Assembly (NCBI GenBank): GCA_910579805.1
Contig: CAJTWM010000021.1
Coordinates: forward strand, 1-59,537
Source of the DNA: an uncultured Lachnospiraceae bacterium
Lineage (GTDB): Bacteria; Bacillota; Clostridia; Lachnospirales; Lachnospiraceae
Reading direction: 5' to 3'
DNA length: 59,537 bases
The position numbers and the translations under genes are program-made. Positions within the stretch are counted from its first letter, which is position 1. Each line of letters begins with the position of its first letter. The notes beneath the pieces are model-generated. The model did no database searches. It had not been told where the DNA came from and saw only the letters and a program-made list of their open reading frames with translations. Of this stretch, positions 1 to 8,981 are shown piece after piece.

Positions 1-75
1 GCGGAACTGGCAGACGCGCAGGACTTAAAATCCTGTTGTAGCAATACAGTACCGGTTCGATTCCGGTCGCCGGCA
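1..75 (+). tRNA. tRNA-Leu (anticodon TAA), 5' end cut off by the window
   Basis: The 3' part of a class II tRNA is present. The anticodon stem (19-23 with 31-35) encloses a loop with anticodon TAA at 26-28. A long variable arm follows, as expected for leucine. The T arm is at 51-67, the 3' acceptor strand at 68-74 and the discriminator A at 75. The 5' acceptor strand and the start of the D arm lie before base 1. CCA is not encoded. Confidence 0.93.
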
Positions 76-79
76 GTGG

Positions 80-110
80 AGAACTCCTTAAAATAAGGGG
101 TTCTTTTTTC
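80..110 (+). terminator. Intrinsic terminator after tRNA-Leu
   Basis: An inverted repeat of about 10 bp (80-89 with 95-104, 5-base loop) runs directly into six or more T. It ends the tRNA transcript. Confidence 0.8.
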
Positions 111-140
111 ATCTATAAAATATGATTTGGGGGAAAGGGA

Positions 141-404
141 ATGAAAAAGAGAGAAATATTTTCGCCGGTCAAATTGACGGATTCCCAGAAAGAGAAACTG
201 AATGCCGAAATAAAAGCATTTTATCTTGACGAAAGGGGAGAGGAGATCGGGATCATCGAACAAATGCAGTTAATGGAATTATTTGAACGTAAAATGGCGC
301 CAATCATCTATAATAAGGCGCTGGACGATGCAAAAAGGTGGTTTTCACAAATGATGGATAATTTGGATTCCGATTATTACACGTTGTATAAGGAGGAAGG
401 GTGA
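141..404 (+). CDS. DUF2164-type small protein
   Basis: This 87-residue soluble protein starts at ATG 141 after a GGGGGAAAGGG-like ribosome site. It resembles DUF2164: a short acidic helical protein with a 'SQKEKL...EIKAFY' start, a central 'GEEIGIIEQMQLMELF' stretch and a conserved 'IYNKALDDA' motif near residues 56-65. The biochemical function of the family is not known to me. It sits alone between tRNA-Leu and a strong bidirectional terminator, so it is probably a single-gene transcript. There is no signal peptide or membrane segment. Confidence 0.75.
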   Translation: MKKREIFSPVKLTDSQKEKLNAEIKAFYLDERGEEIGIIEQMQLMELFERKMAPIIYNKALDDAKRWFSQMMDNLDSDYYTLYKEEG

Positions 405-414
405 AAATAACAAA

Positions 415-474
415 ACCGTTCCGTAGGGGCGCAGAGTCCGGAAAAACCGGAATCCTACGGAACGGTCCTTTTTT
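415..474. terminator. Bidirectional terminator between convergent genes
   Basis: A perfect 13-bp inverted repeat (415-427 with 454-466) is followed by a T run on the plus strand and preceded by an A-rich stretch, so it can also work on the minus strand. It lies between the DUF2164 gene and the converging pepF gene. A small inner hairpin occupies the loop. Confidence 0.88.
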
Positions 475-483
475 ATGAATCTT

Positions 484-2286
484 TTATTGTTCCAGTTCTT
501 CCGTCAGCCTTTCAATTTCATCGATGATCCCGCCAATATAGGAAATGGTATCTGACAGCGGCGTGTCTGTAGTAATATCGACTCCGGCAAGAGCGGAAAG
601 ATCTGCCGGATCTAAGGTAGAGCCTGCGGCAAGTACTTTTTTCCAATCTTCTACGGCGCATACGCCTTCTTTTTCGATGCGTTTGCAAACCTGTGTGGCA
701 ATGGTAAGACCGGCGCTATAGGTATAGGAATACAGTCCCATATAGTAGTGAGGCTGACGCATCCATGTCAGGGCGGCATCGTCAGAGATTTCCACTTCTT
801 CGCCCCAGAATTTCTGAAGAGTTTCTGTCATAAGCCGGCTTAAAGTTTCTGCGTTTACGCTGCCGCCTTTATCGACGATCCTGTAAACTTCCCTCTGGTA
901 AGCCGCCTCTATCAAATGCGTGACGCAGTTGTGGTAGTAAGTGTTTCCAATCATGCATGACAGTACCCAACGGCGGAAACGGGGATCCGGATTTGTTTTT
1001 AATAAATAATGTGCCATTAGCAGTTCATTCATCGTGGACGGCGCTTCTACAAAATAGGAAGAGACATAGGTATCAAAAATTGACTGGCTGTTATTGCAGG
1101 ATTTAAAGTGTCCTGCATGTCCTAATTCATGGGCGAGTGTGAAAACATCCGACATACGGTCGTTCCATGAGAGCAAAATAAAGGAATTTTTGCCGTAAGG
1201 ACTTGCGCAGAAGCCGCCGGTGGATTTCCCTGCATTTTGGGCGAAGTCAACCCAGCGGTCGCGGTAAGCGGTCTTTATCATTTCCGTATAGTCTTCTCCT
1301 AAAATAGAAAGTCCCTTTTCCATATAAGTTTTGGATTCTTCAATGGTGACTTTCGGATCATATTCCGGATCCACGGCAATTTTCAAATCGGCAAATTCCA
1401 TCCGATCCAGTTTATGGATTTTTTTCAGGAGGCGGGCATATTTACGCATATGCGGAGCAAGTTTTTCCATGATCAGATCGATTTGCCGGTGGTACATGTC
1501 CGGCGTTACTTTTTGAGGGAAGAGCAGGCTGTCAATTACGGAATCAAATCCCCGTAAAGAAGCAAGCGTTTTTTCTGTCTGTACATGAGTGTTATATGCG
1601 GCTGCAGTGCCGTTTTCGTATTCGCGCAATTTTTCGGAAAAGGCGGTGAAAGCGGCCCGGCGCAGGGCGGTATTCTGTTCATACTCATAATTATTTTCAA
1701 ACAGGGTGTAACTTAAGGGATATTCTTTTTCCTCCGCCATAAAAGGGGCAAATTTCATGTCTGCCAGCTTTATCATATTGTAGATCTGATAAGGGGCGAA
1801 CATGGTTTTGGACAATGCGGCCAGTGCGCGTTCCGTTTCAGGATGCAGCCTGTGCGGTTTATTGCGCAGGATATCTTCTAAAAAGTGTTTATTGTCCGTG
1901 GCGGACGCTATGGATTCTGACAGGATGGATTCGTCCAGTTCGGAGATCTCACTGTTGATAAAGCTGAGACTGCTGGAAATTTCCGAAATGAGACTTAAAA
2001 TGCGCTCATTACGTTCCTGGTTGTAAGTATCGTAGTAATCTACCGCAACAGCCAGATCGCAGTAGTGATTGATCAGTGTGAGCAGACGTTCCACTTCCCG
2101 GAATTTGTCCAGACAGGCGTTGACCTTTTGCGGCGAGTCCAGCTTTCCTTTGTAATCCTGTAAGATACGGCTGCTTAAAGAAGTTACTTTTTCAATATCC
2201 TGATTCATTTCTTCTTCCGTTTTGTAAATGGAGGACAGATCCCATGTCAATTCTATGGGAATGTCCTTACGCGATTTTAATTCCAT
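484..2286 (-). CDS. pepF: Oligoendopeptidase F, M3B family zinc metallopeptidase
   Basis: This is a 600-residue cytosolic peptidase that cuts short peptides and recycles amino acids. The zinc motif HELGH lies at residues 386-390 (His386, Glu387, His390) in the usual context 'TLAHELGHAGH', and the length matches PepF (about 600). The N-terminal 'RKDIPIELTWDLSSIY' is the standard PepF opening. The ATG at 2286 has an AGGAGAA-type site just upstream on the minus strand. It is monocistronic: the next minus-strand gene is far away, and the bidirectional terminator at 415-474 lies downstream. No signal peptide is visible. Confidence 0.95.
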   Translation of the reverse strand: MELKSRKDIPIELTWDLSSIYKTEEEMNQDIEKVTSLSSRILQDYKGKLDSPQKVNACLDKFREVERLLTLINHYCDLAVAVDYYDTYNQERNERILSLISEISSSLSFINSEISELDESILSESIASATDNKHFLEDILRNKPHRLHPETERALAALSKTMFAPYQIYNMIKLADMKFAPFMAEEKEYPLSYTLFENNYEYEQNTALRRAAFTAFSEKLREYENGTAAAYNTHVQTEKTLASLRGFDSVIDSLLFPQKVTPDMYHRQIDLIMEKLAPHMRKYARLLKKIHKLDRMEFADLKIAVDPEYDPKVTIEESKTYMEKGLSILGEDYTEMIKTAYRDRWVDFAQNAGKSTGGFCASPYGKNSFILLSWNDRMSDVFTLAHELGHAGHFKSCNNSQSIFDTYVSSYFVEAPSTMNELLMAHYLLKTNPDPRFRRWVLSCMIGNTYYHNCVTHLIEAAYQREVYRIVDKGGSVNAETLSRLMTETLQKFWGEEVEISDDAALTWMRQPHYYMGLYSYTYSAGLTIATQVCKRIEKEGVCAVEDWKKVLAAGSTLDPADLSALAGVDITTDTPLSDTISYIGGIIDEIERLTEELEQ

Positions 2287-2464
2287 GTGAAGTTCTCCTT
2301 TTGATAAATGATTTTAGCGGGTATTTCCGATAGCGGGGGATATGTTCCCCTGCTGCTGATTTTAGTATGGAACAGAAAAATAAGAAAAGCAAGAGATAAT
2401 TTCCACCGGTTTTCACCGTGAACAGGATCGTCTGAAGAAAGTTTTACTAAACTTGAAAAAAAGA

Positions 2465-2493
2465 TTGTACAATGTAAAAAAACAAAGTAGAAT
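2465..2493 (+). promoter_or_regulatory. Vegetative promoter for the GH3/hyp operon
   Basis: TTGTAC (2465-2470), a 17-base spacer and TAGAAT (2488-2493) form a good sigma-A-type promoter. It lies about 55 bases before the GH3 start. Confidence 0.6.
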
Positions 2494-2547
2494 AGAGACA
2501 GAATAGTAGCAAAATATACAAAAATCGTGGACGGAGGATTGAAAAAT

Positions 2548-4890
2548 ATGGAAAAATGGACAAGGGCGTTATATCAGCCCAATCTTCCTTTAGGGGAAAA
2601 CGGCGAAAGGGTCACAGGTTCCGAAAGCCATATCACATTATCAAAAGATGCGGCTAAGGAAGGTATGGTGCTGTTAAAAAATAACGGGAAATTACTTCCC
2701 TTTCCCAAGGGAACAAAGGCAGCTTTGTTCGGAAAAGCTGCGGTCGATTATGTAAAGGGCGGCGGAGGCAGCGGAGACGTGACCGTGGCATATGTGAGGA
2801 GCCTTTATGAAGGGCTGAAAATGCAAAAGGGCCGGATAGAGGTTTTTGAGCCGCTTTGCGATTATTATAAAGAAGAGATACAAAAGCAGTATGCGCAGGG
2901 GAAGGAACCGGGGATGACGACGGAGCCTGAGATTCCCGAAACACTGCTGAAACAGGCAAAGGCTTATACCGATACGGCCGTCATTTCTATCTGCCGTTTC
3001 TCGGGAGAGGGATGGGACAGGAAAGACGATTTTAGTCTGACAAAAGAAGAAGAGAAGATGGTATCCGCGGTAAAGGAGAATTTCAGCAAAATTGCAGTGG
3101 TACTGAACGTAGGAGGCATGGTGGATACATCATGGTTTTTTGACGAGGAGGCGATCGGTTCGGTGCTGCTTGCATGGCAGGGAGGCATGGAAGGAGGACT
3201 TGCCGCAGCGGAATTACTGGTCGGGAAAGGCAGCCCTTCCGGCAAATTAACGGATACTTTTGCAAAAACGCTGGAAGATTATCCGTCTACAAAAGATTTC
3301 ATGGAATCTCCGGATTATGTAAACTATACTGAGGATATTTATGTGGGCTACCGTTATTTTGAGACGATTCCGGGAGCAGCGGAGAAGGTAAATTATCCTT
3401 TCGGATTCGGCCTTTCTTATACGGAGTTTGACGTGGACGTGATCTCGGCGGGAGAAGAAGCCGGGACGGTCCGGGTGGCGGTCAATGTAACGAATGTAGG
3501 AGAGTATGCAGGAAAAGAAGTGGTGCAGGTCTATTTCGGCGCGCCCTCAGGAAAGCTGGGGAAACCCGCGAAGCAGTTGATCGCTTTTCAAAAGACAAGG
3601 GAATTAGAGCCGGGAGAAACGCAGGTGCTGTTTTTAAGTTTTCCGGTAACGGATATGGCTTCTTACGATGACCTCGGCAAAGTGAAAAAATCTGCTTATA
3701 TTTTGGAAAAAGGCGAGTATGTTTTTTATGTGGGAACCTGCGTCCGGGATGCGGAAGTCTTGGGATTCGTATATGAGGTCGGCGAGGACAGAGTGGTGAA
3801 GCAGCTTACAAGCAGACTGGTTCCTTCTTCGCTGGAAAAAAGGATGCTGGCAGACGGCAGTTACGAAACGCTGCCTCAGACCGAGCCTAACGATCCGAAT
3901 GCGGACGCGCTTACAAGAATGCCCAATCAGGCAGTAGAGGGCATGGCGCCTGCAGTCAGGGCAAGGGCAGGGTATCGTTTATGGGGAGAACCGGAGCATC
4001 CGGACAGACATTTGTTGATCGAAGTGGCAAAAGGAGAAATCACTGCCGAAGAGTTCCTTTCACAGCTTTCGGATGAAGAATTGGCGGAACTGCTCGGAGG
4101 GCAGCCCAATACGGGAGTGGCGAATACTTTTGGATTCGGCAATCTGCCGGAGTACGGCGTGCCTTCCGTTATGACGGCGGACGGACCGGCAGGACTGCGG
4201 ATTCTGCCCCAGTGCGGGATTACTACCGTAAGTTTTCCCTGCTCAACTTTGCTGGCCTGCAGTTGGAACGAGGAGATCGTAGAGGCGGTAGGTCAGGCAG
4301 GCGGCGCGGAAGTGAAGGAAAACAACATCGGGGTATGGCTGACCCCGGCGGTCAATATTCACAGAAGTCCTCTGTGCGGGCGGAATTTTGAGTATTATTC
4401 GGAAGACCCCTATTTGGCAGGAAAAATGGCAAGCGCAATGGTGCGTGGGATCCAGTCGAACCATGTGGGGGCGTCGGTGAAGCATTTCGCTTTTAACAAT
4501 AAAGAAGAGAACCGGCTCGACAGCGATTCCAGAGTGTCCGAACGGGCGGCAAGGGAAATTTATCTGAAAGCCTTTGAAATCATTATAAAAGAAGCGGATC
4601 CATGGTCGGTTATGACTTCCTACAATATCGTGAACGGTCACAGGACTTCAGAATGCAGCGACCTGATCACGGGGATTCTGCGGGGCGAATGGGGATATGA
4701 AGGCTGTGTGACTACGGACTGGTGGAACCACGGGGAACATTATAAAGAAGTGAAAGCGGGAAACGATGTGAAAATGGGTTGCGGTTATCCGAAACGTCTG
4801 CTTGAGGCGATGGAAAAGGGCTGCCTGACAAGGGAAGAGATGGAAACTTGCGCGAAGCGGATTTTGGGACTGATCTTAAAAATGGATTAA
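2548..4890 (+). CDS. Glycoside hydrolase family 3 with reversed domain order (beta-glucosidase-like)
   Basis: The likely start is ATG 2548 (780 residues), with GGAGG at 2533-2537; an in-frame GTG at 2527 lies before the ribosome site. The protein carries both GH3 domains in permuted order. The C-terminal alpha/beta sandwich comes first ('EGMVLLKNNGKLLPF', about residues 35-300), then a fibronectin III-like part (about 300-420), then the TIM-barrel catalytic domain. That domain shows 'TADGPAGLR', 'GRNFEYYSEDP', 'KHFAFNN' and the nucleophile Asp724 in 'TTDWW'. This order is known from the Ruminococcus albus type of beta-glucosidase. No signal peptide is seen, so it should act on imported oligosaccharides. 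The exact sugar is not shown. hypB follows after 46 bases, possibly co-transcribed. Confidence 0.92.
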   Translation: MEKWTRALYQPNLPLGENGERVTGSESHITLSKDAAKEGMVLLKNNGKLLPFPKGTKAALFGKAAVDYVKGGGGSGDVTVAYVRSLYEGLKMQKGRIEVFEPLCDYYKEEIQKQYAQGKEPGMTTEPEIPETLLKQAKAYTDTAVISICRFSGEGWDRKDDFSLTKEEEKMVSAVKENFSKIAVVLNVGGMVDTSWFFDEEAIGSVLLAWQGGMEGGLAAAELLVGKGSPSGKLTDTFAKTLEDYPSTKDFMESPDYVNYTEDIYVGYRYFETIPGAAEKVNYPFGFGLSYTEFDVDVISAGEEAGTVRVAVNVTNVGEYAGKEVVQVYFGAPSGKLGKPAKQLIAFQKTRELEPGETQVLFLSFPVTDMASYDDLGKVKKSAYILEKGEYVFYVGTCVRDAEVLGFVYEVGEDRVVKQLTSRLVPSSLEKRMLADGSYETLPQTEPNDPNADALTRMPNQAVEGMAPAVRARAGYRLWGEPEHPDRHLLIEVAKGEITAEEFLSQLSDEELAELLGGQPNTGVANTFGFGNLPEYGVPSVMTADGPAGLRILPQCGITTVSFPCSTLLACSWNEEIVEAVGQAGGAEVKENNIGVWLTPAVNIHRSPLCGRNFEYYSEDPYLAGKMASAMVRGIQSNHVGASVKHFAFNNKEENRLDSDSRVSERAAREIYLKAFEIIIKEADPWSVMTSYNIVNGHRTSECSDLITGILRGEWGYEGCVTTDWWNHGEHYKEVKAGNDVKMGCGYPKRLLEAMEKGCLTREEMETCAKRILGLILKMD

Positions 4891-4936
4891 GGAGCGGATA
4901 AAATCCAAACAGGCGAATACGATAGGGAGGACAGGA

Positions 4937-5617
4937 ATGAAGGAAGTGAGGATTTTAGAAATTAAGCAGAGTGTTTTCGCGGATAATGACAGGCAGGCGG
5001 AAGATTTGAGAAAAGAATTAAAGGAAAAAGGAGTGTTTCTTTTGAATCTGATGTCGGCGCCGGGGTCGGGGAAAACTACGACTTTGATGCGGACCATCGA
5101 AGCGTTGAAAGATACGTTAAAGATCGGCGTGATGGAGGCGGATATCGATTCGGATGTGGATGCGAAGACGATTTCGGAATCGGGCGCAAAGGTGATCCAG
5201 CTTCATACGGGAGGAATGTGTCATCTGGATGCGCAGATGACCAGACAGGGGTTGGAAGGACTGGACACGGGGGACGTAGAACTGGCGATTCTTGAAAACG
5301 TGGGAAATTTAGTCTGTCCGGCGGAATTTGATACGGGGGCTTCGAAAAACGCCATGATCCTTTCCGTGCCGGAGGGGGACGATAAGCCTTTAAAGTACCC
5401 TTTGATGTTTTCCGTCTGCGATGTGGTACTGATCAATAAGATCGACGTGCTGCCTTATTTTGACTTTGATATGGAGAAATGCAGGGAACATATCCGTATG
5501 CGTAATCCCGACGCGAAGATCATCCCGATCTGTGCCAGAACGGGAGAAGGAATAGAAGAATGGACGGAGTGGCTTAAGAAGGAAGTAAAGGAAAGCCGCC
5601 TTCAGGCGGCAGAATGA
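4937..5617 (+). CDS. hypB: HypB, GTPase for nickel insertion into hydrogenase
   Basis: This 226-residue SIMIBI GTPase supplies nickel, with HypA, to a [NiFe] enzyme. The P-loop GSGKTT is at residues 43-48. The metal site 'GGMCHLD' has Cys95 and His96, 'NLVCPAE' has Cys127, and the base-recognition motif NKID is at 167-170. The N-terminus lacks the CxxCGC or His-rich metal store seen in some HypB proteins. ATG 4937 follows GGGAGGAC. The next gene overlaps its stop codon in an ATGA arrangement, which implies translational coupling. No hydrogenase structural gene is in the window. Confidence 0.93.
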   Translation: MKEVRILEIKQSVFADNDRQAEDLRKELKEKGVFLLNLMSAPGSGKTTTLMRTIEALKDTLKIGVMEADIDSDVDAKTISESGAKVIQLHTGGMCHLDAQMTRQGLEGLDTGDVELAILENVGNLVCPAEFDTGASKNAMILSVPEGDDKPLKYPLMFSVCDVVLINKIDVLPYFDFDMEKCREHIRMRNPDAKIIPICARTGEGIEEWTEWLKKEVKESRLQAAE

Positions 5618-8412
5618 GAGGAAATATGGGAAAAGAACTGGATAAAGAATTATATCCCGAATACATCTATCCCGAGCATAAGACAGACCCGGATGAGCCT
5701 GTCAGGGAGAGTATCGTAAAGCTGGGAAAGATGATGACGGACAGGATTCCGCAGAAACTGGGAATCAAAAAGATCACGAAAGAAGATCCTGAGTACTGGG
5801 GGCTTGCGGGAGTGCTGACCGATGAGGAGGCACGGATCGCATTAAAGATGGGCGTCAGAAAGCCAAGGACGCTGGCGGAAATGGTAAAACTGACAGGTAT
5901 GTCGGAAACAGAGTTGGAGCCGAAGCTGCAGGAAATGTCGGTAAAAGGCATTTTAGAGTATAATTGGGAAAACCCGCAGCATGAAAAGCAGTATGTGCTG
6001 CCTATGTTTGTCCCCGGAGCCGGCGAATTTTTCAATATGAACCGCAATGTGATAGCGAAAAACCCGGAGGTCAGCCTGTTTTTCGAGCATATGTCCAGAC
6101 TGCCTTTGGAACATGTCACTCCCTTTGTCGGCGAAGGCGGAAACGGGATCGGGATGCATGTCATTCCGGTGGAAAAGGCAATCGAGATGGAAAGTGAATC
6201 CATCGATCTGGAGCATATTTCATACTGGCTGACAAAATATGAAGGAAAATATGCGGCAAGCCCTTGTTCCTGCCGCCGTTCCAGACTGACCCATGACGAA
6301 GGATGCGGGGACGATCCGGAGGGCTGGTGTATCGCGGTAGGCGATATGGCGGATTATGTGGTGGAGACGCAGAAGGACGGACGCTATATTACGAAGGAAG
6401 AGGCGCTGGAAATTTTTAAACAGGCGGAGGATAACGGGTTTGTGCATCAGATCACGAATATCGACGGCGCAAACAAGATCTTTGCGATTTGTAACTGTAA
6501 TGTGAACGTATGTTATGCGCTCCGTACTTCCCAGCTTTTTAATACGCCGAATATGTCCAGATCCGCCTATATAGCGAAAGTGGATAAGGAAAAATGCGTT
6601 GCCTGCGGCAAATGCGTAGAGGCCTGTCCGGCAGGCGCGGTGAAGTTAGGGCAGAAACTTTGCAAAAAGGACGGCAGTCAGGTTACTTATCCGAAAATGC
6701 CGCTTCCGCAGGAGCAGAAGTGGGGAGAGCATATGTGGACCCATAATTACCGGGACGTAAACAGGATCAACTGTTACGACACCGGCACGGCACCCTGTAA
6801 AACGGCCTGTCCGGCCCATATTGCCATACAGGGGTATTTGCAGCTTGCGAAAGAAGGGCGTTATCAGGAGGCGTTGGCGCTGATCAAAAAGGACAATCCG
6901 CTGCCGGCAATCTGCGGGCGGATCTGTAACAGGCGGTGCGAGGATGCGTGTACCAGAGCCACTTTGGACGAGGCGGTTGCCATTGACGACGTGAAGCGTT
7001 TTATTGCGGAACAGGATCTTCATGTGAAGACCCGCTACATTCCCAAACCTACCGTTCCTTCACTGAAAGGCCATTTTGACGAAAAGATCGCGATCATCGG
7101 CGCCGGGCCGGCGGGACTTTCCTGCGCGTACTATCTGGCGGATAAAGGATATAAACCGACCGTCTTTGAGAAGAATGACAGGCCGGGCGGTATGCTGACT
7201 TACGGAGTGCCTTCTTATAAGCTGGAAAAAGAGCTGATCCGAGCAGAGGTGGACGTGATCACTGCCATGGGCGTAGAGATCAGATACGGTGTGGAGGTCG
7301 GAAAGGACATTACCATTGAACAGCTCCGCAAGGATGGATATAAAGGCTTTTATCTTGCGATTGGATGTCAGGGCGGTAAAAAGCCCGGAGTTCCCGGCGA
7401 GAATGCGGAAGGGGTACATACGGCGGTAGCGTTTTTGCGCGAAGCGGGACAGAAAGAGTCGTTTCCCCTTGGCGGCGACGTGGTGGTGATCGGCGGAGGG
7501 AACGTTGCCATCGACGCGGCAAGAACGGCCACGCGCTGCGGACAGGGTAAAGTTTCTTTATTCTGTTTGGAGAGCAAAGAGGAAATGCCTGCAAGCAGGG
7601 AAGAGATCCTTGAGGCATCGGAAGAGCATATTACAATCAACAACGGCTGGGGACCCAAGGAGATATTGACGGAAAATGGGAAAGCCGTAGGCGTTGTATT
7701 TAAGAAATGTACCCGGGTATATGATGAGAATCATAGATTTTCCCCTCTTTACGACGAAGAGGATACGATAACGGTTTCCTGTGCGGACGTGATCTTCAGC
7801 GTAGGGCAGGGAATCTGCTGGGGAGAGCTTTTAAAGGGGACGAAAGTAGAGCTTCGTCCAAACGGCGGGGCAATCGCCGACAGGCTGACTTATCAGACTG
7901 CCGAACCGGATATTTTTGTGGGCGGCGACGTTTACACAGGGCCGAAATTTGCTATAGATGCGATTGCGGCAGGCCGGGAAGGAGCCATTTCCCTGCACCG
8001 TTTTGTGCAGGAACATTGTACGCTGACGATTGGAAGAAACCGGAGGGATTTCATAGAGCTGGATAAGGAGAATCTTTTCATTGCGGGATATGACAATACT
8101 GACAGACAAAGACCGGAAAGGGCAGAAGAAGCACAGGAAAGATCTTTCCGCGACCTGTCCCATACTTTGACGGAGGAGCAGGTAAAAGCGGAAACTTCCC
8201 GTTGTCTTTCCTGCGGGGCGTCCGTAGTGGATCCGAATAAGTGTATCGGATGCGGTATCTGTACGACCAAATGCGTATTCGATGCGATCTCCCTTCACAG
8301 GGAACTGCCGGGCTGTTCCGAAATGGTAAAATCCGAGGATAAGTTAAAATATGTCCTGCCCAATATGGTAAAGCAGTCGATCAAAGTAAAATTTGCAAAG
8401 AAGAAGGACTGA
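5614..8412 (+). CDS. Multi-domain Fe-S/FAD oxidoreductase (GltD-like) between hypB and hypA
   Basis: This large protein (932 residues from ATG 5614, or 928 from ATG 5626) is built as follows. An N-terminal region has a helix-turn-helix-like stretch near residues 85-115 and a 'PCSCRRS' cysteine cluster near 218. A 4Fe-4S ferredoxin motif 'CVACGKCVEACP' lies near 328. A GltD/dihydropyrimidine-dehydrogenase type Fe-S helical domain ('CKTACPAHIAIQ', 'CGRICNRRCEDAC') covers about 395-460. An FAD Rossmann motif 'IIGAGPAGLSCAYYL' is near 493 and an NAD(P)H motif 'VVIGGGNVAIDAA' near 624. A C-terminal ferredoxin-like motif 'CIGCGICTTKC' is near 879. It should pass electrons between NAD(P)H and ferredoxin-like centres, but the substrate is unknown. 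Its place between hypB and hypA suggests a link to nickel-enzyme maturation or to an electron-transfer partner. Confidence 0.88.
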   Translation: MRGNMGKELDKELYPEYIYPEHKTDPDEPVRESIVKLGKMMTDRIPQKLGIKKITKEDPEYWGLAGVLTDEEARIALKMGVRKPRTLAEMVKLTGMSETELEPKLQEMSVKGILEYNWENPQHEKQYVLPMFVPGAGEFFNMNRNVIAKNPEVSLFFEHMSRLPLEHVTPFVGEGGNGIGMHVIPVEKAIEMESESIDLEHISYWLTKYEGKYAASPCSCRRSRLTHDEGCGDDPEGWCIAVGDMADYVVETQKDGRYITKEEALEIFKQAEDNGFVHQITNIDGANKIFAICNCNVNVCYALRTSQLFNTPNMSRSAYIAKVDKEKCVACGKCVEACPAGAVKLGQKLCKKDGSQVTYPKMPLPQEQKWGEHMWTHNYRDVNRINCYDTGTAPCKTACPAHIAIQGYLQLAKEGRYQEALALIKKDNPLPAICGRICNRRCEDACTRATLDEAVAIDDVKRFIAEQDLHVKTRYIPKPTVPSLKGHFDEKIAIIGAGPAGLSCAYYLADKGYKPTVFEKNDRPGGMLTYGVPSYKLEKELIRAEVDVITAMGVEIRYGVEVGKDITIEQLRKDGYKGFYLAIGCQGGKKPGVPGENAEGVHTAVAFLREAGQKESFPLGGDVVVIGGGNVAIDAARTATRCGQGKVSLFCLESKEEMPASREEILEASEEHITINNGWGPKEILTENGKAVGVVFKKCTRVYDENHRFSPLYDEEDTITVSCADVIFSVGQGICWGELLKGTKVELRPNGGAIADRLTYQTAEPDIFVGGDVYTGPKFAIDAIAAGREGAISLHRFVQEHCTLTIGRNRRDFIELDKENLFIAGYDNTDRQRPERAEEAQERSFRDLSHTLTEEQVKAETSRCLSCGASVVDPNKCIGCGICTTKCVFDAISLHRELPGCSEMVKSEDKLKYVLPNMVKQSIKVKFAKKKD

Positions 8413-8435
8413 GAAAACAGGGAAATGAGGCAGGT

Positions 8436-8789
8436 ATGCACGAATTAGGCGTGGTGTTCCATATTATGGACACGGTGGAAAAGGTTGCCGCGGAAAACGG
8501 GGCGGAAGGTATTTCCAAGGTAGTATTGGAGCTTGGCGAGGTATCTACCGTGATAGAATCGTATTTACAGAATTGTTGGAAATGGGCGGCAAAGAAGCGG
8601 GAGCTGTTTGCAAAAGCGGAACTGATCGTGGAAAAGCTGCCGGCGGTCACTTATTGCGAAGGATGCGGGGAAACCTATCCTACCGTGGAGTACGGAAAAA
8701 TTTGCCCTTACTGTAAAAGTGCGGATACATGGCTTTTACAGGGGAGCGAATTTAATATCAAAGAGATAGAAGTGTATGGACGGCAGTAA
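8436..8789 (+). CDS. hypA: HypA, nickel metallochaperone
   Basis: This 117-residue protein starts with the nickel-binding Met-His-Glu. A zinc ribbon has Cys74/Cys77 and Cys90/Cys93, exactly the HypA plan. It hands Ni2+ to the hydrogenase large subunit together with HypB. Position 4 is Leu where many HypA proteins have a different residue; this is not unusual. The ATG at 8436 lies 24 bases after the oxidoreductase stop, so it belongs to the same operon. hypC, hypD, hypE and hypF are not in the window. Confidence 0.92.
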   Translation: MHELGVVFHIMDTVEKVAAENGAEGISKVVLELGEVSTVIESYLQNCWKWAAKKRELFAKAELIVEKLPAVTYCEGCGETYPTVEYGKICPYCKSADTWLLQGSEFNIKEIEVYGRQ

Positions 8790-8981
8790 CATGGTATTCT
8801 TTTCACGGGAAGTATGAGAGAATTTCTAAGTGCATTGCGAAATTTATTTGGCATAGTACGCGGATTCAGAAATGCGAAGTTCTACACAGGGATTGTTTGA
8901 AGCCGCTTATGGGACTGATGCTGTGAGCGGTATGTCCGGATATGTGTAAGCGCATACCGGAGAGAAAGAGAGGGAGAGATT

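Noticed and set aside
484..2286. Plus-strand frames inside pepF (1331-1516, 1802-2026)
   Set aside because: Shadows of the minus-strand peptidase gene without ribosome sites or recognisable motifs.
8790..8981. Riboswitch before the DUF5692-like gene
   Set aside because: Only a single 7-bp hairpin is visible. No conserved aptamer core was recognised here or in the other long leaders.
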